Below, piece after piece: positions 54,291 through 63,316 of a stretch of 64,000 nt of DNA. Made by a program: the position numbers and the translations under genes. This stretch comes from an uncultured SAR324 cluster bacterium (GTDB lineage: Bacteria > SAR324 > NAC60-12). Within the stretch, counting starts at the first letter, position 1; every line of letters begins with the position of its first letter. The stretch spans positions 62,001 through 126,000 of the forward strand of contig CAJJCY010000004.1 of assembly GCA_905182865.1 (NCBI GenBank), given 5' to 3'. The notes below the pieces were generated by a model, which saw only the letters and a list, made by a program, of their open reading frames with translations, did not search any database and was not told the DNA's origin.

Positions 54291-57173
54291 TTAACTTTTC
54301 AAGCGTAAACCTTCCGGATCATAAGCCGAATGATCTAGCACAGTGGCAACTACATCACTGCCATTTGCCAAACGAATTGTAAAATTGTTTCCAGTTTCTG
54401 CCATCTCGTTGCGTATCCAGGCCAGTCCTATTCCACGTTTCAAGGTTGGACTGAGACGTGAACTGGTGACTCGTCCTGCGATTTTGCCTTTCTCCAAAAC
54501 GGCAACTCCGTCATCCGGAATAGGATCGTCAGGTTCAAGTTGATACGGTACCAGCTTGTTTTCTATGCCGCGCTTCTTAAAATCCTGCAAAAAAGCCTTG
54601 CCGACAAAATCTGCTTTGTCATCCTTAATCGCGAAGCCGACTCCGGTTTCATACGGACTGCTTAAGGCATCACTGTCAGTTCCCGGAATCAAGTGACCTT
54701 TTTCCAAACGTAAAATACGTTGTGTTTCCACACCAAAAGGATTAAGCGCGAATCCTTCACCTTCTGTCATTAAATGATTCCACATTGATTCTCCATATTC
54801 AGCTGGGAAATGAATTTCATAACCCAGTTCTCCGGTGAATCCAATGCGGTAAAATGATACTGGGACTCCTGAGATACTTGTCTGCCTGCAGTGCATGTAT
54901 GGAAAGGCTTCATTAGACAGGTCGATCTTGACCAGTTTTTGCAAAAACTCTCTTGATTCAGCTCCAGTGACATTGACTGCTGCATTTGCTAAACTGAGAT
55001 TTTTTACCTGCACATCAAAATCCTCAACTAATAGCCACCACTGAAAAAGGGAATTTATTGCATCCTGATTTCCGGTAGTAGTAGTAAGATAATATTTCCC
55101 TTGTTCAAGATGGGAAATTGTACCGTCCTCAAAAAGGATTCCGTCTTCACCAACCATTATTGAGTAACGTGTACGTCCAACTTCAAATTTCCCATATTTA
55201 CCAGGAAGCATAAATTGTAGAAAATCAATTGCATCAGGTCCGCTGATTTCTATTTTTCCGAGTGTACTGACATCAATCATACCTAAACCGTTGCGGACAT
55301 ACCCAACCTCTATCTGAGGATCTATGTATGAATCCGGCCGTTTCCACTGTCCTGCATCCAAAAATTTCACGCCTAAGTCAATGTGACACTGATGCAACGG
55401 TGTGCGGCGAATTGGAGACAAATGAGGTGCGCGACCTGCCAGTACACCAAATGATACACCGGAAAAAGGAGGACGCATCGTAGTGGGTACAGCATCAAGT
55501 GAGGAAAGTCCTGTATCCTTTGCAGCAAGACGTGCTACAGCTTCGTGACATGCTTTGCCCTGACAGGGGCCCATTCCCATGCTGGAGTATCGTTTGAGAG
55601 ATTCTACCTGATCATAGCCCTCCTCAATTGAAGCCTGGGCCTCAAAACGTGTAACATCCATACACTTACATATGAAATGATTTTTGCCGCCCGATTCAAT
55701 GTCGGCAGGCAAGGCCATGATAAGCTCATCTTCAGAACGTTTAGAACTCTCTACTGATTTTTTCTTTGCAGCAGCTTTTCCAGTTTTGATACCTTCACTG
55801 AATAAACGTGCAAATCCTGCAGATCCATGAACTTCTCCTGTGGAATACATTCCTGAAGGCAAATCAGTCACACGCAAAATTTGGCGTTCTGAGTCCCATT
55901 CCGGACGCTTGCGTCCCATTGAGAGTAAATTCACCTGCGGTTTAAAACCCACAGCCATGACCAGCAAATCACAATCAAAAGATTTATGTGAATCTCCTCC
56001 GGAAATTGGACCTATATCGATGCGCTTGATACGTTTTTTCCCGTGAGCAGCATGAACGGTTAAGCCTTTGTAAACCGGAACAGCCAAATTCCTGACTTGC
56101 TCCTCAAATTCTCCAGCACTTCCGGATTCACGTCCATCTACTACGGCTACAACATTTGCTCCTGCGCCTTTGAGCAGTAACGCAGTGTGAAAACCACCGT
56201 CGTGAGTTGTCACCACAACCGTATCCTCTCCGGGAAGCACAGCGTGGCACATGATGAGTTTTTCAACTCCGCGGGCAGTCAAGATTCCTGGTCGATCATT
56301 GTTTTCAAAAACCAAATGACGGTCGGTTGCTCCCGGTGCCAATACAACAGATTCAGCGCGAATTTTAAACAAATCTGGTCCACTCTGCGCAGCTACCAGG
56401 TTGTCTTCATAAAGCCCGAATACGCTGGTGTTGACCATCACTTCCAGATTAGGATTCTGAGCAAGTTCTTTAATTAATTTTTGTACTGCCTGATTTTCCG
56501 GAATTCCGTTCAGTGATTTGTTTTCGCAATTATTAACTGGAAAAATACTGTGCAAAGAATGTCCGCCGAGTTGCGGATTATCGTCAATCAACAAAACTTG
56601 TTTCCCTTCATCTAGTGCCCCTTTTGCAGCGGCCAGTCCAGAAGGTCCACCGCCAACCACGCACACATCCGGAAAACGGTAATGCTTTTCGTAGCGCCGA
56701 TGTACATGTGTTCCTGCAACATCGATTTTTCCCAGTCCGGCAACTTTACGGATTTGATGTTCTGCGATAGGCCAGAGCCATTTTGGTTTGTGAAACATTT
56801 TGTAATAAAAACCATTTGGCAGCATCGGCACAATCAGATCGTTGACCTCTCCAAGATCAAACTCCACTGAAGGCCAGACATTTTGTGATTTTACAACCAT
56901 TCCGTTCTGTACCTGAATTCTATCTGCCAGCATATTCGGTTCATGATTGACCATGACCAAAGATTCATGTCCCTGACCGAAAACGTCATATGCTCCGCGG
57001 GGGCGGTGATACTTAAAACTTCGTGAAAGCAAAGTGCTACCTGAAGCAATCAGTGCAGAGGTAATGCTGTCACCGGCAAAGGCTTTGATTCGTTTGCCGT
57101 TAAATGTGAAAGAGATCTCTTCTCCCAAATTTGGGAGTTCGAAATTTTGATGTTTTGTAATACGTTTTGCCAT
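54291..57173 (-). CDS. soxA: Sarcosine oxidase alpha subunit
   Basis: A 960-residue intact subunit. The N-terminal ferredoxin-like domain has FNGKRIKAFAGDSITSAL and SFKYHRPRG. Next is a nucleotide-binding domain, CVVGGGPSGLAAAKGAL near residue 172, then a Cys-rich segment CKCMDVTRFEA and MGPCQGKACHEAVARLA, and a C-terminal GcvT folate-binding half (GKIEISGPDAIDFLQ, IGFTGELGYEIHFP, VGKAFL). SoxA takes the methyl-derived C1 unit onto THF as methylene-THF. Its start overlaps the soxD stop by one base (TGATG). Usual length about 965-1000 residues. Confidence 0.95.
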   Translation of the reverse strand: MAKRITKHQNFELPNLGEEISFTFNGKRIKAFAGDSITSALIASGSTLLSRSFKYHRPRGAYDVFGQGHESLVMVNHEPNMLADRIQVQNGMVVKSQNVWPSVEFDLGEVNDLIVPMLPNGFYYKMFHKPKWLWPIAEHQIRKVAGLGKIDVAGTHVHRRYEKHYRFPDVCVVGGGPSGLAAAKGALDEGKQVLLIDDNPQLGGHSLHSIFPVNNCENKSLNGIPENQAVQKLIKELAQNPNLEVMVNTSVFGLYEDNLVAAQSGPDLFKIRAESVVLAPGATDRHLVFENNDRPGILTARGVEKLIMCHAVLPGEDTVVVTTHDGGFHTALLLKGAGANVVAVVDGRESGSAGEFEEQVRNLAVPVYKGLTVHAAHGKKRIKRIDIGPISGGDSHKSFDCDLLVMAVGFKPQVNLLSMGRKRPEWDSERQILRVTDLPSGMYSTGEVHGSAGFARLFSEGIKTGKAAAKKKSVESSKRSEDELIMALPADIESGGKNHFICKCMDVTRFEAQASIEEGYDQVESLKRYSSMGMGPCQGKACHEAVARLAAKDTGLSSLDAVPTTMRPPFSGVSFGVLAGRAPHLSPIRRTPLHQCHIDLGVKFLDAGQWKRPDSYIDPQIEVGYVRNGLGMIDVSTLGKIEISGPDAIDFLQFMLPGKYGKFEVGRTRYSIMVGEDGILFEDGTISHLEQGKYYLTTTTGNQDAINSLFQWWLLVEDFDVQVKNLSLANAAVNVTGAESREFLQKLVKIDLSNEAFPYMHCRQTSISGVPVSFYRIGFTGELGYEIHFPAEYGESMWNHLMTEGEGFALNPFGVETQRILRLEKGHLIPGTDSDALSSPYETGVGFAIKDDKADFVGKAFLQDFKKRGIENKLVPYQLEPDDPIPDDGVAVLEKGKIAGRVTSSRLSPTLKRGIGLAWIRNEMAETGNNFTIRLANGSDVVATVLDHSAYDPEGLRLKS

Positions 57174-57463
57174 CAGGCTTCTCCGTCGCTTTTTTTAGAG
57201 TGTTGTCCCAAATCTCCGTACCAGAAACTTTTGTGATCAGAGTTATTCAAGGTATCGCGTTCCGCTAAAAACCAGCTTTGGCAGCCACTGCGGTGGTACC
57301 ACCATTCTATTTGACGTCCCATGTTGTTTTCTCGGAAATAAACATAATCCGTCCATTCAGAAAATTCTGCTTCTGGAGAAGGACGGTTTTTGAATTCGCT
57401 TTTGAAAGTAAATTCACTCACGGCACGTTTGCCGCAGTTAGGGCAATTTAGTTGAAAGCTCAT
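57173..57463 (-). CDS. soxD: Sarcosine oxidase delta subunit
   Basis: A 96-residue zinc-binding subunit: LNCPNCGKRAVSEFTFK at the start, then QIEWWYHRSGCQSWFLAERD, typical of SoxD, with three Cys and one His as likely zinc ligands. It is translationally coupled to soxA. The order soxD-soxA is conserved, but soxB normally precedes soxD and here does not. Confidence 0.93.
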   Translation of the reverse strand: MSFQLNCPNCGKRAVSEFTFKSEFKNRPSPEAEFSEWTDYVYFRENNMGRQIEWWYHRSGCQSWFLAERDTLNNSDHKSFWYGDLGQHSKKSDGEA

Positions 57464-57478
57464 AGTTCGTTATTAAAA

Positions 57479-57741
57479 TTAGCTGTTTGGTTTGTTTGAC
57501 TCATTTTGAGGAAAGTCATCTGTTATGTTATCCCCGATTGTCTTTGATCCAACGAAAATATGTGCGGTAGGATGTTCCATTATGTCTGATTCAAATGAAC
57601 CAAAGCGGACTCTATTTAAGTCCGGTGTAGTAAACTTTATGTTCATAATCGGCGAACCGCTTTGTTTGCAAAAATAATTTCTTGAATTCCACGGATAATT
57701 TCAAAAATTATCTTACCAGAAAGACAACCACTTTTATACCA
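57479..57741 (-). pseudogene. Glutathione-dependent formaldehyde-activating (GFA) protein remnant
   Basis: On the minus strand the end of a GFA-family protein is readable: YFCKQSGSPIMNIKF (family FCxxCGSP, here with the second Cys replaced by Ser), then PTAHIFVGSKTIGDNITDDF to a stop at 57479-57481. Just upstream, in another frame, is GCLSGKIIFEI, which resembles the family start GCxCGxxxxE. The central part is missing. So the gene has an internal deletion or several indels. Its normal job, helping formaldehyde handling, suits its place beside demethylating enzymes. It ends 15 bases before soxD. Confidence 0.65.
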
Positions 57742-57995
57742 AATTCACTTTTTATCTTCCATTTTGAAAAAAAACTACTGTTCGGATTGATTCCAAAAAA
57801 TAAACAATATTTTTACTGTATTTACATCGGAAGATTTAACCATCTGCATTGATGCAACGATATTAGTTACATCAATGTGCAAATAGTCGTAAAAACCGGT
57901 GAATTAATAAACACGGTCGTCATCTGTAATCAACGCCACATCTTCATCGGCTTCTGCTAAGAGGATATCCAAGTGTTCCATTCGTTTCACAAAAA
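57742..57995. other. Short gap holding a duplicated gene end and a tiny open frame
   Basis: 57770-57792 is an exact 23-base direct repeat of 59195-59217, the codons for INPNSSF near the C-terminus of the downstream-listed SoxB-like flavoprotein. A 25-codon open frame on the minus strand, 57904-57981 (MEHLDILLAEADEDVALITD), follows the M20 amidohydrolase stop and is not recognised. Nothing else is seen. Confidence 0.45.
57770..57792. repeat. Direct repeat copy 1 (partner 59195-59217)
   Basis: Twenty-three identical bases occur here and at 59195-59217, in the same orientation. In both copies the minus strand can read Ile-Asn-Pro-Asn-Ser-Ser-Phe, a conserved C-terminal segment of SoxB-like flavoproteins. 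In this copy no gene precedes it, so it looks like the stub of a second, lost copy. Confidence 0.6.
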
Positions 57996-59164
57996 TTATA
58001 CTTCGCTCTTTGACAATTGTTGTTCAACCAATTGTACCCAAAATGATGAACCAACGGTTAATGCTTCGTCATTAAAATCATAATCAGAAGAATGTAAAGG
58101 TCGTGCATTCACTCCCTGAGTTCCGTTTCCCATAAACACAAAACATCCCGGCTTGGCCGCCGCCAGGTGTGCAAAATCTTCAGAGAATAGTTTTGGTTCG
58201 CAATCGGCATCAACTGCCGCCGAACCAACTATTTCCGATGCGGCTTGCTGAGCGGCAAGAACAGGAGCAGGTGAATTGATTACAGATGGAAATACCGTTT
58301 CGTACTGAACTTCCGCACTAACACCGTGGGCCAGACTTACCCCTTCCACGATTTGCCTCATGCTTGCTTCAATCGTTTCGTTGACCTGATGGCTGAGTGC
58401 GCGGGCATCACCACGCAAAATCGCTGAACCGGGTAGAATGTTACGGCTTCCGTCGGCGATAAATTCTGTCACGGAAACCACACCGTTCAAACTGGGATTC
58501 AGTTTACGGGAGACAATAGTTTGTAATGATTGCACGATTTCTGTTGCAACGATAATCGCGTCAATGCCCATGTGCGGCAAAGCGGCGTGTCCTCCCTGCG
58601 CCTTAATATTGATTTCAAACAAACTTTCACTTGCCGTAATTGCTCCAGAACGCATTGCAAAAGACCCGATCGGCATTCCCGGAATATTGTGAATTCCGTA
58701 AACATCATCTACCTCAAACTGCTCAAAAAGTCCGTCTTTAATCATGGCCGGAGCGCCCAACCCGTGTTCTTCATTGGGTTGGAAAATGAAAATGACAGTG
58801 CCGTCAAAACTGTCACCTCGTGCCAAGATATTTCTGCAGCACCTAATAAAACAGCAGTATGAACGTCATGTCCACAGGCGTGCATCACTCCATCATGCTG
58901 AGAACGATACTCGCAAGTCCCAGACTCAGTAATCGGCAGAGCATCCATGTCTGCCCGGAGCCCGATACTCCGCTTTCCGTCGCCAGATTGTAAAATGCCT
59001 ACAATGCCTGTTCCGCCGATTCCACGATGAATCTGAATCCCAAATTCTTCCAGTAAATCAGCAACATTTTCCGCAGTCCGGTGTTCCTTGAAACCCAGTT
59101 CCGGGTGGAGATGAAAATCATGTCTCCATCCGCACATTGCTTCCTGTAAGTGTTTGGTTTTCAA
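57996..59164 (-). CDS. M20D-family amidohydrolase (hippurate hydrolase-like), frameshifted
   Basis: Restored length about 390 residues. The N-terminal part from 59164 has WRHDFHLHPELGFKEHRTA, IGLRADMDALPI and VMHACGHDVHTAVLLGAA with the metal-binding Cys/His cluster. After a break near 58825 it continues ARGDSFDGTVIFIFQPNEE (catalytic Glu pair), the lid domain AQGGHAALPHMGIDAI and KLFSEDFAH. This is the HipO/AmhX-type M20 group, which hydrolyses N-acyl amino acids such as N-benzoylglycine, N-acyl or indole conjugates. It lies 16 bases after the SoxB-like gene stop. Confidence 0.85.
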
Positions 59165-59180
59165 TGCTCAACCTCTTGCA

Positions 59181-60494
59181 TCAACCATTCACCGAAAAAC
59201 TACTGTTCGGATTGATTTCACGGTTGCGGGAATAAAATCCCATATTGAGTTCCAAACCCGTATAAACCGTTTTGACTTTCAGAGGGTTTGCATCATGATC
59301 GTGTCCTTCTTTAGAACATGATGGACATACTGCCATCATCTCACTGACAATTGGAGCATTTTTAAACTGGTTGCCGCTGGAGCCGATGGCCATGTAAAAA
59401 CCTCCCAGGGCGGATTTGTCATAAATAGGAATCCAATCGTCAGAAACATCATACAAATCAACCACTCCACTTGTCCGTGAAGGAATTTTCAAGTCCGGAA
59501 TTCTGCGTGCACAACGGTAAACCTGGGCCCTCCATTGGGATTCCGTAACTTCATTGTTGTAATTATCCGGATCTTCAATCCATTCTTTAGGATCGCATAG
59601 TGGGTCTTCACTGCCGATGAGAATAGTGTTTCCGGTTTCCGGGCGGAAATAAATGCCATTGTCTCCATCAGAAGTATGAAAGCCGTCTTTCTCAAAATCA
59701 AAGCCTTCAGGTGAAGGTACATGATGTACTTCGTGACGTAACGCTTTGGTTTTAATGTTCATTTCTTCCTCAACACCTGCCATGCGGTTTATCACAAAAG
59801 AATGCGGCCCGGCTACATTGACTACAATAGGTGCATCAATTTGTTCTCCGGTTTTGAGTATAACTCCAAGCACTTTTCCATTCTCCTGGCGTATTTCCTT
59901 AATTTCGTTATTGAACAAAAATTCCCCACCGTTGGCTTCTGCAGCCACCTGCAAATTGTGCGAACTCAGTTGCGGATCACTGACATATCCGGATCCTGGA
60001 GTGAAAATCGCACCTTCGATTTCTTTTCCAGTTTTGTCAAAAAAGTGTTCGTCTTCATCTGGACGAGTGGTGCCGTCAAATTGGTCATGCGAATAAATAG
60101 GCATCCGTTCCTTCAATTTATCCAGGTCCCATATTTCGTGTTCAACGCCAATTTCTTCAAAATATTTCAAAGATTTTTTGCTGTGATCCTCTCCCTGAAG
60201 TTTGAATATTATGGAACCAGTTTTCATATATTTTATCATTCCACGCTCGTCTTCGACTCCCAAATAATTCGCCCAATCGTCCCAATAAAAAAAACCTTCG
60301 TAGGCCATCGCAACTCCGTCCCAAGTTGAATAATGTGCTCGCACAATGGCACATGAATTACTCGTTGAACCGTATCCGGATGTCGGCAATTTGTCGATGT
60401 TTAGTGTTTTGTAACCGCGTTTCGCCAATTCAAACGCAACCGAGGAACCGATTACTCCGGCTCCAATGATAATGGCATCTGCTTTTTTGTTCAT
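59181..60494 (-). CDS. FAD-dependent oxidoreductase, SoxB-like
   Basis: An intact 437-residue flavoprotein of the DAO/SoxB family: ADAIIIGAGVIGSSVAFELA (FAD Rossmann motif), SCAIVRAHYSTWDGVAM, GIYFRPETGNTILIGSEDP and the C-terminal IPIYDKSALGGFYMAIGSSG. Likely substrates are N-methylated or secondary amino acids. It differs from the split soxB at 50-51 kb and so is a third amine-oxidising flavoprotein in this region. An unusual C-terminal CPSC pair near residue 389 may bind metal or be chance. It is the start of the minus-strand sox region next to the amidohydrolase. Confidence 0.88.
   Translation of the reverse strand: MNKKADAIIIGAGVIGSSVAFELAKRGYKTLNIDKLPTSGYGSTSNSCAIVRAHYSTWDGVAMAYEGFFYWDDWANYLGVEDERGMIKYMKTGSIIFKLQGEDHSKKSLKYFEEIGVEHEIWDLDKLKERMPIYSHDQFDGTTRPDEDEHFFDKTGKEIEGAIFTPGSGYVSDPQLSSHNLQVAAEANGGEFLFNNEIKEIRQENGKVLGVILKTGEQIDAPIVVNVAGPHSFVINRMAGVEEEMNIKTKALRHEVHHVPSPEGFDFEKDGFHTSDGDNGIYFRPETGNTILIGSEDPLCDPKEWIEDPDNYNNEVTESQWRAQVYRCARRIPDLKIPSRTSGVVDLYDVSDDWIPIYDKSALGGFYMAIGSSGNQFKNAPIVSEMMAVCPSCSKEGHDHDANPLKVKTVYTGLELNMGFYSRNREINPNSSFSVNG
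59195..59217. repeat. Direct repeat copy 2 (partner 57770-57792)
   Basis: Exact 23-base copy of 57770-57792, located inside the 3' end of the SoxB-like gene, where it encodes Ile-Asn-Pro-Asn-Ser-Ser-Phe just before the stop. Confidence 0.6.
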
Positions 60495-60590
60495 TTATTC
60501 CCTTCTTAATGAATGTTTGTTTTATTAAATTAATTTCTGCACAACAAGTTTTACTAACTATTCAGTAAGCAAAATATTATATTCCAGTGT

Positions 60591-61082
60591 TTAGCCCCCA
60601 ACCGGTACTTCAATCAAGCGCACTCCATGTCCGGTTTTTTCGAGGAATAATTTCATGTCTTTGTGAGGGACCACCAAGGTGCTGGTATTAACCAAAGGAT
60701 GACACAAAATTGCTTCATCTTCCCAAATTTCCTTGTCAATGAAAACCTCCACATTATTTTCGCTATCCTTCACCAAAGCCAACAAACTAACTGACCCTGG
60801 ATCAATGCCCAAATGTTTTTTCAAGCGTTCCGGAGACGCAAAACTCAAACGAGATGAATCCAATACGTAAGACAAGGCTTTGAGATCAACTTTTTTATCT
60901 TCCAGAACAGTTACCAAAAAATGCCGGAGGCCTTTTTTGTCCCGTAAAAATAAATTTTTTGTGGATGCTCCGTTTAATTCTGGAGAAAGTATTTTGGATT
61001 CCTCCACTGTAAAAACTGCCGGATGGTCATGACGTTCGTAAGAAACATTGTTAGCATCAAGAAATTCGTAAATATTTGTCAT
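60591..61082 (-). CDS. YbaK/ProX-type aminoacyl-tRNA editing protein
   Basis: A 163-residue YbaK/EbsC-fold protein. FLDANNVSYERHDHPAVFTVEE at the start is the PrdX/ProX-like pattern, followed by GASTKNLFLRDKKG and LGIDPGSVSLLALVKDS. Free-standing members deacylate mischarged tRNA, typically Ala-tRNA(Pro) for the ProX type. The conserved lysine of the editing pocket (TKNLFLRD) is present. Its stop-start spacing with folB is about 20 bases, so folB-proX form a small unit. Confidence 0.82.
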   Translation of the reverse strand: MTNIYEFLDANNVSYERHDHPAVFTVEESKILSPELNGASTKNLFLRDKKGLRHFLVTVLEDKKVDLKALSYVLDSSRLSFASPERLKKHLGIDPGSVSLLALVKDSENNVEVFIDKEIWEDEAILCHPLVNTSTLVVPHKDMKLFLEKTGHGVRLIEVPVGG

Positions 61083-61102
61083 TACAATTGTTTATTTAAC
61101 AC

Positions 61103-61483
61103 CTATTCTGATTCTGCCTGCCAGACCACTTCTACTTCAACGCAATCTAATATACCCTGAATAGGTACAGATGGTTTTCGGATACGTACAACAATGAAGT
61201 CCACCAAATAGCTCTCTCTCAATTCTTCAATAATTCGGTTGCCAAGGGTCTCTATCAAATTAAAACTTTTCTCTGAGCAGACTCGACTTATAATATTGTG
61301 TGCGTTCACATAAGAGATAGTAGAGCGTTCTTCATCTTTCCAGGGATCTGCCGGATTTTTCAGCCTGTATTCCAAATCTATTTCAAAACGCTGTCCCAGG
61401 GTTTTTTCCTCAGGATGAACTCCATGAAATCCGTAAACTACAACATTGTTTAATCGGATGGTATAACCTAGTTTTTCCCCCAT
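61103..61483 (-). CDS. folB: Dihydroneopterin aldolase
   Basis: A 126-residue FolB. Features are the VYGFHGVHPEEKTLGQRFEID segment, which carries the usual FolB substrate-binding Tyr/Gly/His/Glu pattern, FNLIETLGNRI, and the C-terminal VRIRKPSVPIQG. It turns dihydroneopterin into 6-hydroxymethyl-dihydropterin for folate synthesis. Folate is the C1 carrier for the neighbouring sox and DMGDH enzymes and for fhs just upstream, so co-location makes sense. Confidence 0.88.
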   Translation of the reverse strand: MGEKLGYTIRLNNVVVYGFHGVHPEEKTLGQRFEIDLEYRLKNPADPWKDEERSTISYVNAHNIISRVCSEKSFNLIETLGNRIIEELRESYLVDFIVVRIRKPSVPIQGILDCVEVEVVWQAESE

Positions 61484-61536
61484 ATAATGCGGCTGATATA
61501 AGTAGTATTTAAGACTATATTTATATTTTTTTTGAA

Positions 61537-63255
61537 TCAGGACAGTCCGGTGATTAGTCCTTCCGAATCTATGTCAATACGTTGCACAGCTGATTCTCTC
61601 GGCATTCCCGGCATCAGCATCATCTTTCCTGTTAGAGCCACAATGAAACCTGCTCCATTTGAGACCTTCACTTCACGAACCTGTAAACGCCATCCACGTG
61701 GTGCATTGCGTTTTTTAGGATCATCTGAGAGCGAGGCTTGTGTTTTTGCCATACAAATCGGCCAGTCTGCTAAACCATTTTCTTCCAGGCGGAGAATTGA
61801 AGCCTCAGCTTCTTCTGTGAAATCAACACCGTCAGCCCGGTAAATTTCACGGGCAATAGTTTCAATTTTATGCTTAATTGGATCCGTGTTTTTATAATAA
61901 AAATTTGGTGTGCCTGGTGTTTCGTCAACTATTCGCTTAATTTTATTTGCCAAATCAAGTCCACCTTCGCCACCTCTCGCGACAACTTCGCTGAGTGAAC
62001 TTTCAACACCAATTTCTTCACAATACTTGCTTACGATTTCTAATTCTGCAGGAGTATCTGTTGGAAAACGGTTGATGGCCACTACCACAGGCAGTCCATA
62101 TTTTTGAACATTTTCTGCATGTGTTTTTAAATTTTCACAACCTGTTTTTATAAGCTTTTTCTCAATTTTTAAATCATCTTTTTCAACACCACCGTGATAT
62201 TTCAAGGCTCTGATAGTGGCGACCAAAACTGCAGCATTGGGTTTTAATCCTGCCTGACGGCACTTGATGTTAACAAACTTTTCTGCACCTAAATCAGCTG
62301 CAAAACCTGCTTCTGTCACTACATATGGTGCAAGTTTAAGAGCTAAGCGTGTAGCCCTGACACTGTTTGAACCATGGGCAATGTTACCAAAAGGTCCACA
62401 GTGTACAAAAACCGGAGTGTGCTCACAGGTCTGGACAAGATTTGGTTTTAAGGCATCTTTCAGGATTACACACAAAGAACCTATACAGTTTAATTCACGA
62501 GCATAAACTGGTTTTGTCGAAGTGTTGTAGGCCACAACAATTCGTCCAAGCCGCTCGCGCAAATCTTCTGTGTCTTGTGCCAGGGCCATGATTGTCATTA
62601 CTTCCGATGCTGCGACAATATCAAAACCGGTTTGATGGGGAAACCCATCGAATTTTGAACCAAGTCCTACTTCAGCATTACGGAGTTGTCTGTCACATAA
62701 ATCAATTGTACGTCTCCAAGTCACTTTTTCAGGATCTATGTCTAGCGGGTTGTCGAAGTGCATTGAGTTGTCCAGAACGGCAGACAATAAATTATGTGCA
62801 GCTGCAATTGCATGAAGATCACCGGTAAAGTGCATGTTAATATCTTCCATAGGCAGAACCTGGGAATAACCACCACCTGCAGCACCTCCTTTGATGCCAA
62901 ATGTCGGACCCATACTAGGTTCACGTAAAGCGAGGGCGTGTTTTACACCAAGTTGTCCGAAGGCTTGTGCCAGACCAATAGAAGTACAAGTTTTTCCTTC
63001 ACCTGCAGGTGTAGGTGTGATTGCAGTAACAAGAATAAGCTTCCCGTCCGCATTGTCTTTGACTTTTTCCCAGAGCGAGTCTTCGATTTTTGCTTTATAT
63101 TTACCGTATTGCTCAAGATCATTAGATTTTATCCCGAGTAGCTGAGAAATTTCGGCTATTGGTTTCATGACCGCGTTTTGTGATATTTCAATATCAGAAG
63201 GAATGCTGGGCATTTCAGGATAGAGGTCTTCCAATATATTTAGGTCTGTTTTCAT
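61537..63255 (-). CDS. fhs: Formate-tetrahydrofolate ligase
   Basis: A 572-residue enzyme with the nucleotide motif TPTPAGEGKTCTSIGLAQA, REPSMGPTFGIKGGAAGGG and DLHAIAAAHNLL, all strong Fhs markers. It makes 10-formyl-THF from formate, THF and ATP, or runs backward to yield ATP when formyl-THF is in excess, as in demethylation-fed cells. I use the ATG at 63255 (MKTDLNILEDLYPEMP); a longer frame to 63306 is open but starts hydrophobic and unlikely. Also useful to recycle formate released by the BoxC reaction. Intact. Confidence 0.95.
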   Translation of the reverse strand: MKTDLNILEDLYPEMPSIPSDIEISQNAVMKPIAEISQLLGIKSNDLEQYGKYKAKIEDSLWEKVKDNADGKLILVTAITPTPAGEGKTCTSIGLAQAFGQLGVKHALALREPSMGPTFGIKGGAAGGGYSQVLPMEDINMHFTGDLHAIAAAHNLLSAVLDNSMHFDNPLDIDPEKVTWRRTIDLCDRQLRNAEVGLGSKFDGFPHQTGFDIVAASEVMTIMALAQDTEDLRERLGRIVVAYNTSTKPVYARELNCIGSLCVILKDALKPNLVQTCEHTPVFVHCGPFGNIAHGSNSVRATRLALKLAPYVVTEAGFAADLGAEKFVNIKCRQAGLKPNAAVLVATIRALKYHGGVEKDDLKIEKKLIKTGCENLKTHAENVQKYGLPVVVAINRFPTDTPAELEIVSKYCEEIGVESSLSEVVARGGEGGLDLANKIKRIVDETPGTPNFYYKNTDPIKHKIETIAREIYRADGVDFTEEAEASILRLEENGLADWPICMAKTQASLSDDPKKRNAPRGWRLQVREVKVSNGAGFIVALTGKMMLMPGMPRESAVQRIDIDSEGLITGLS

Positions 63256-63316
63256 ACTAATTTTAAAAATAAAAGGAAGAGGTTTCAAAAAAAAATTCCA
63301 AATCATTAATTATTTC

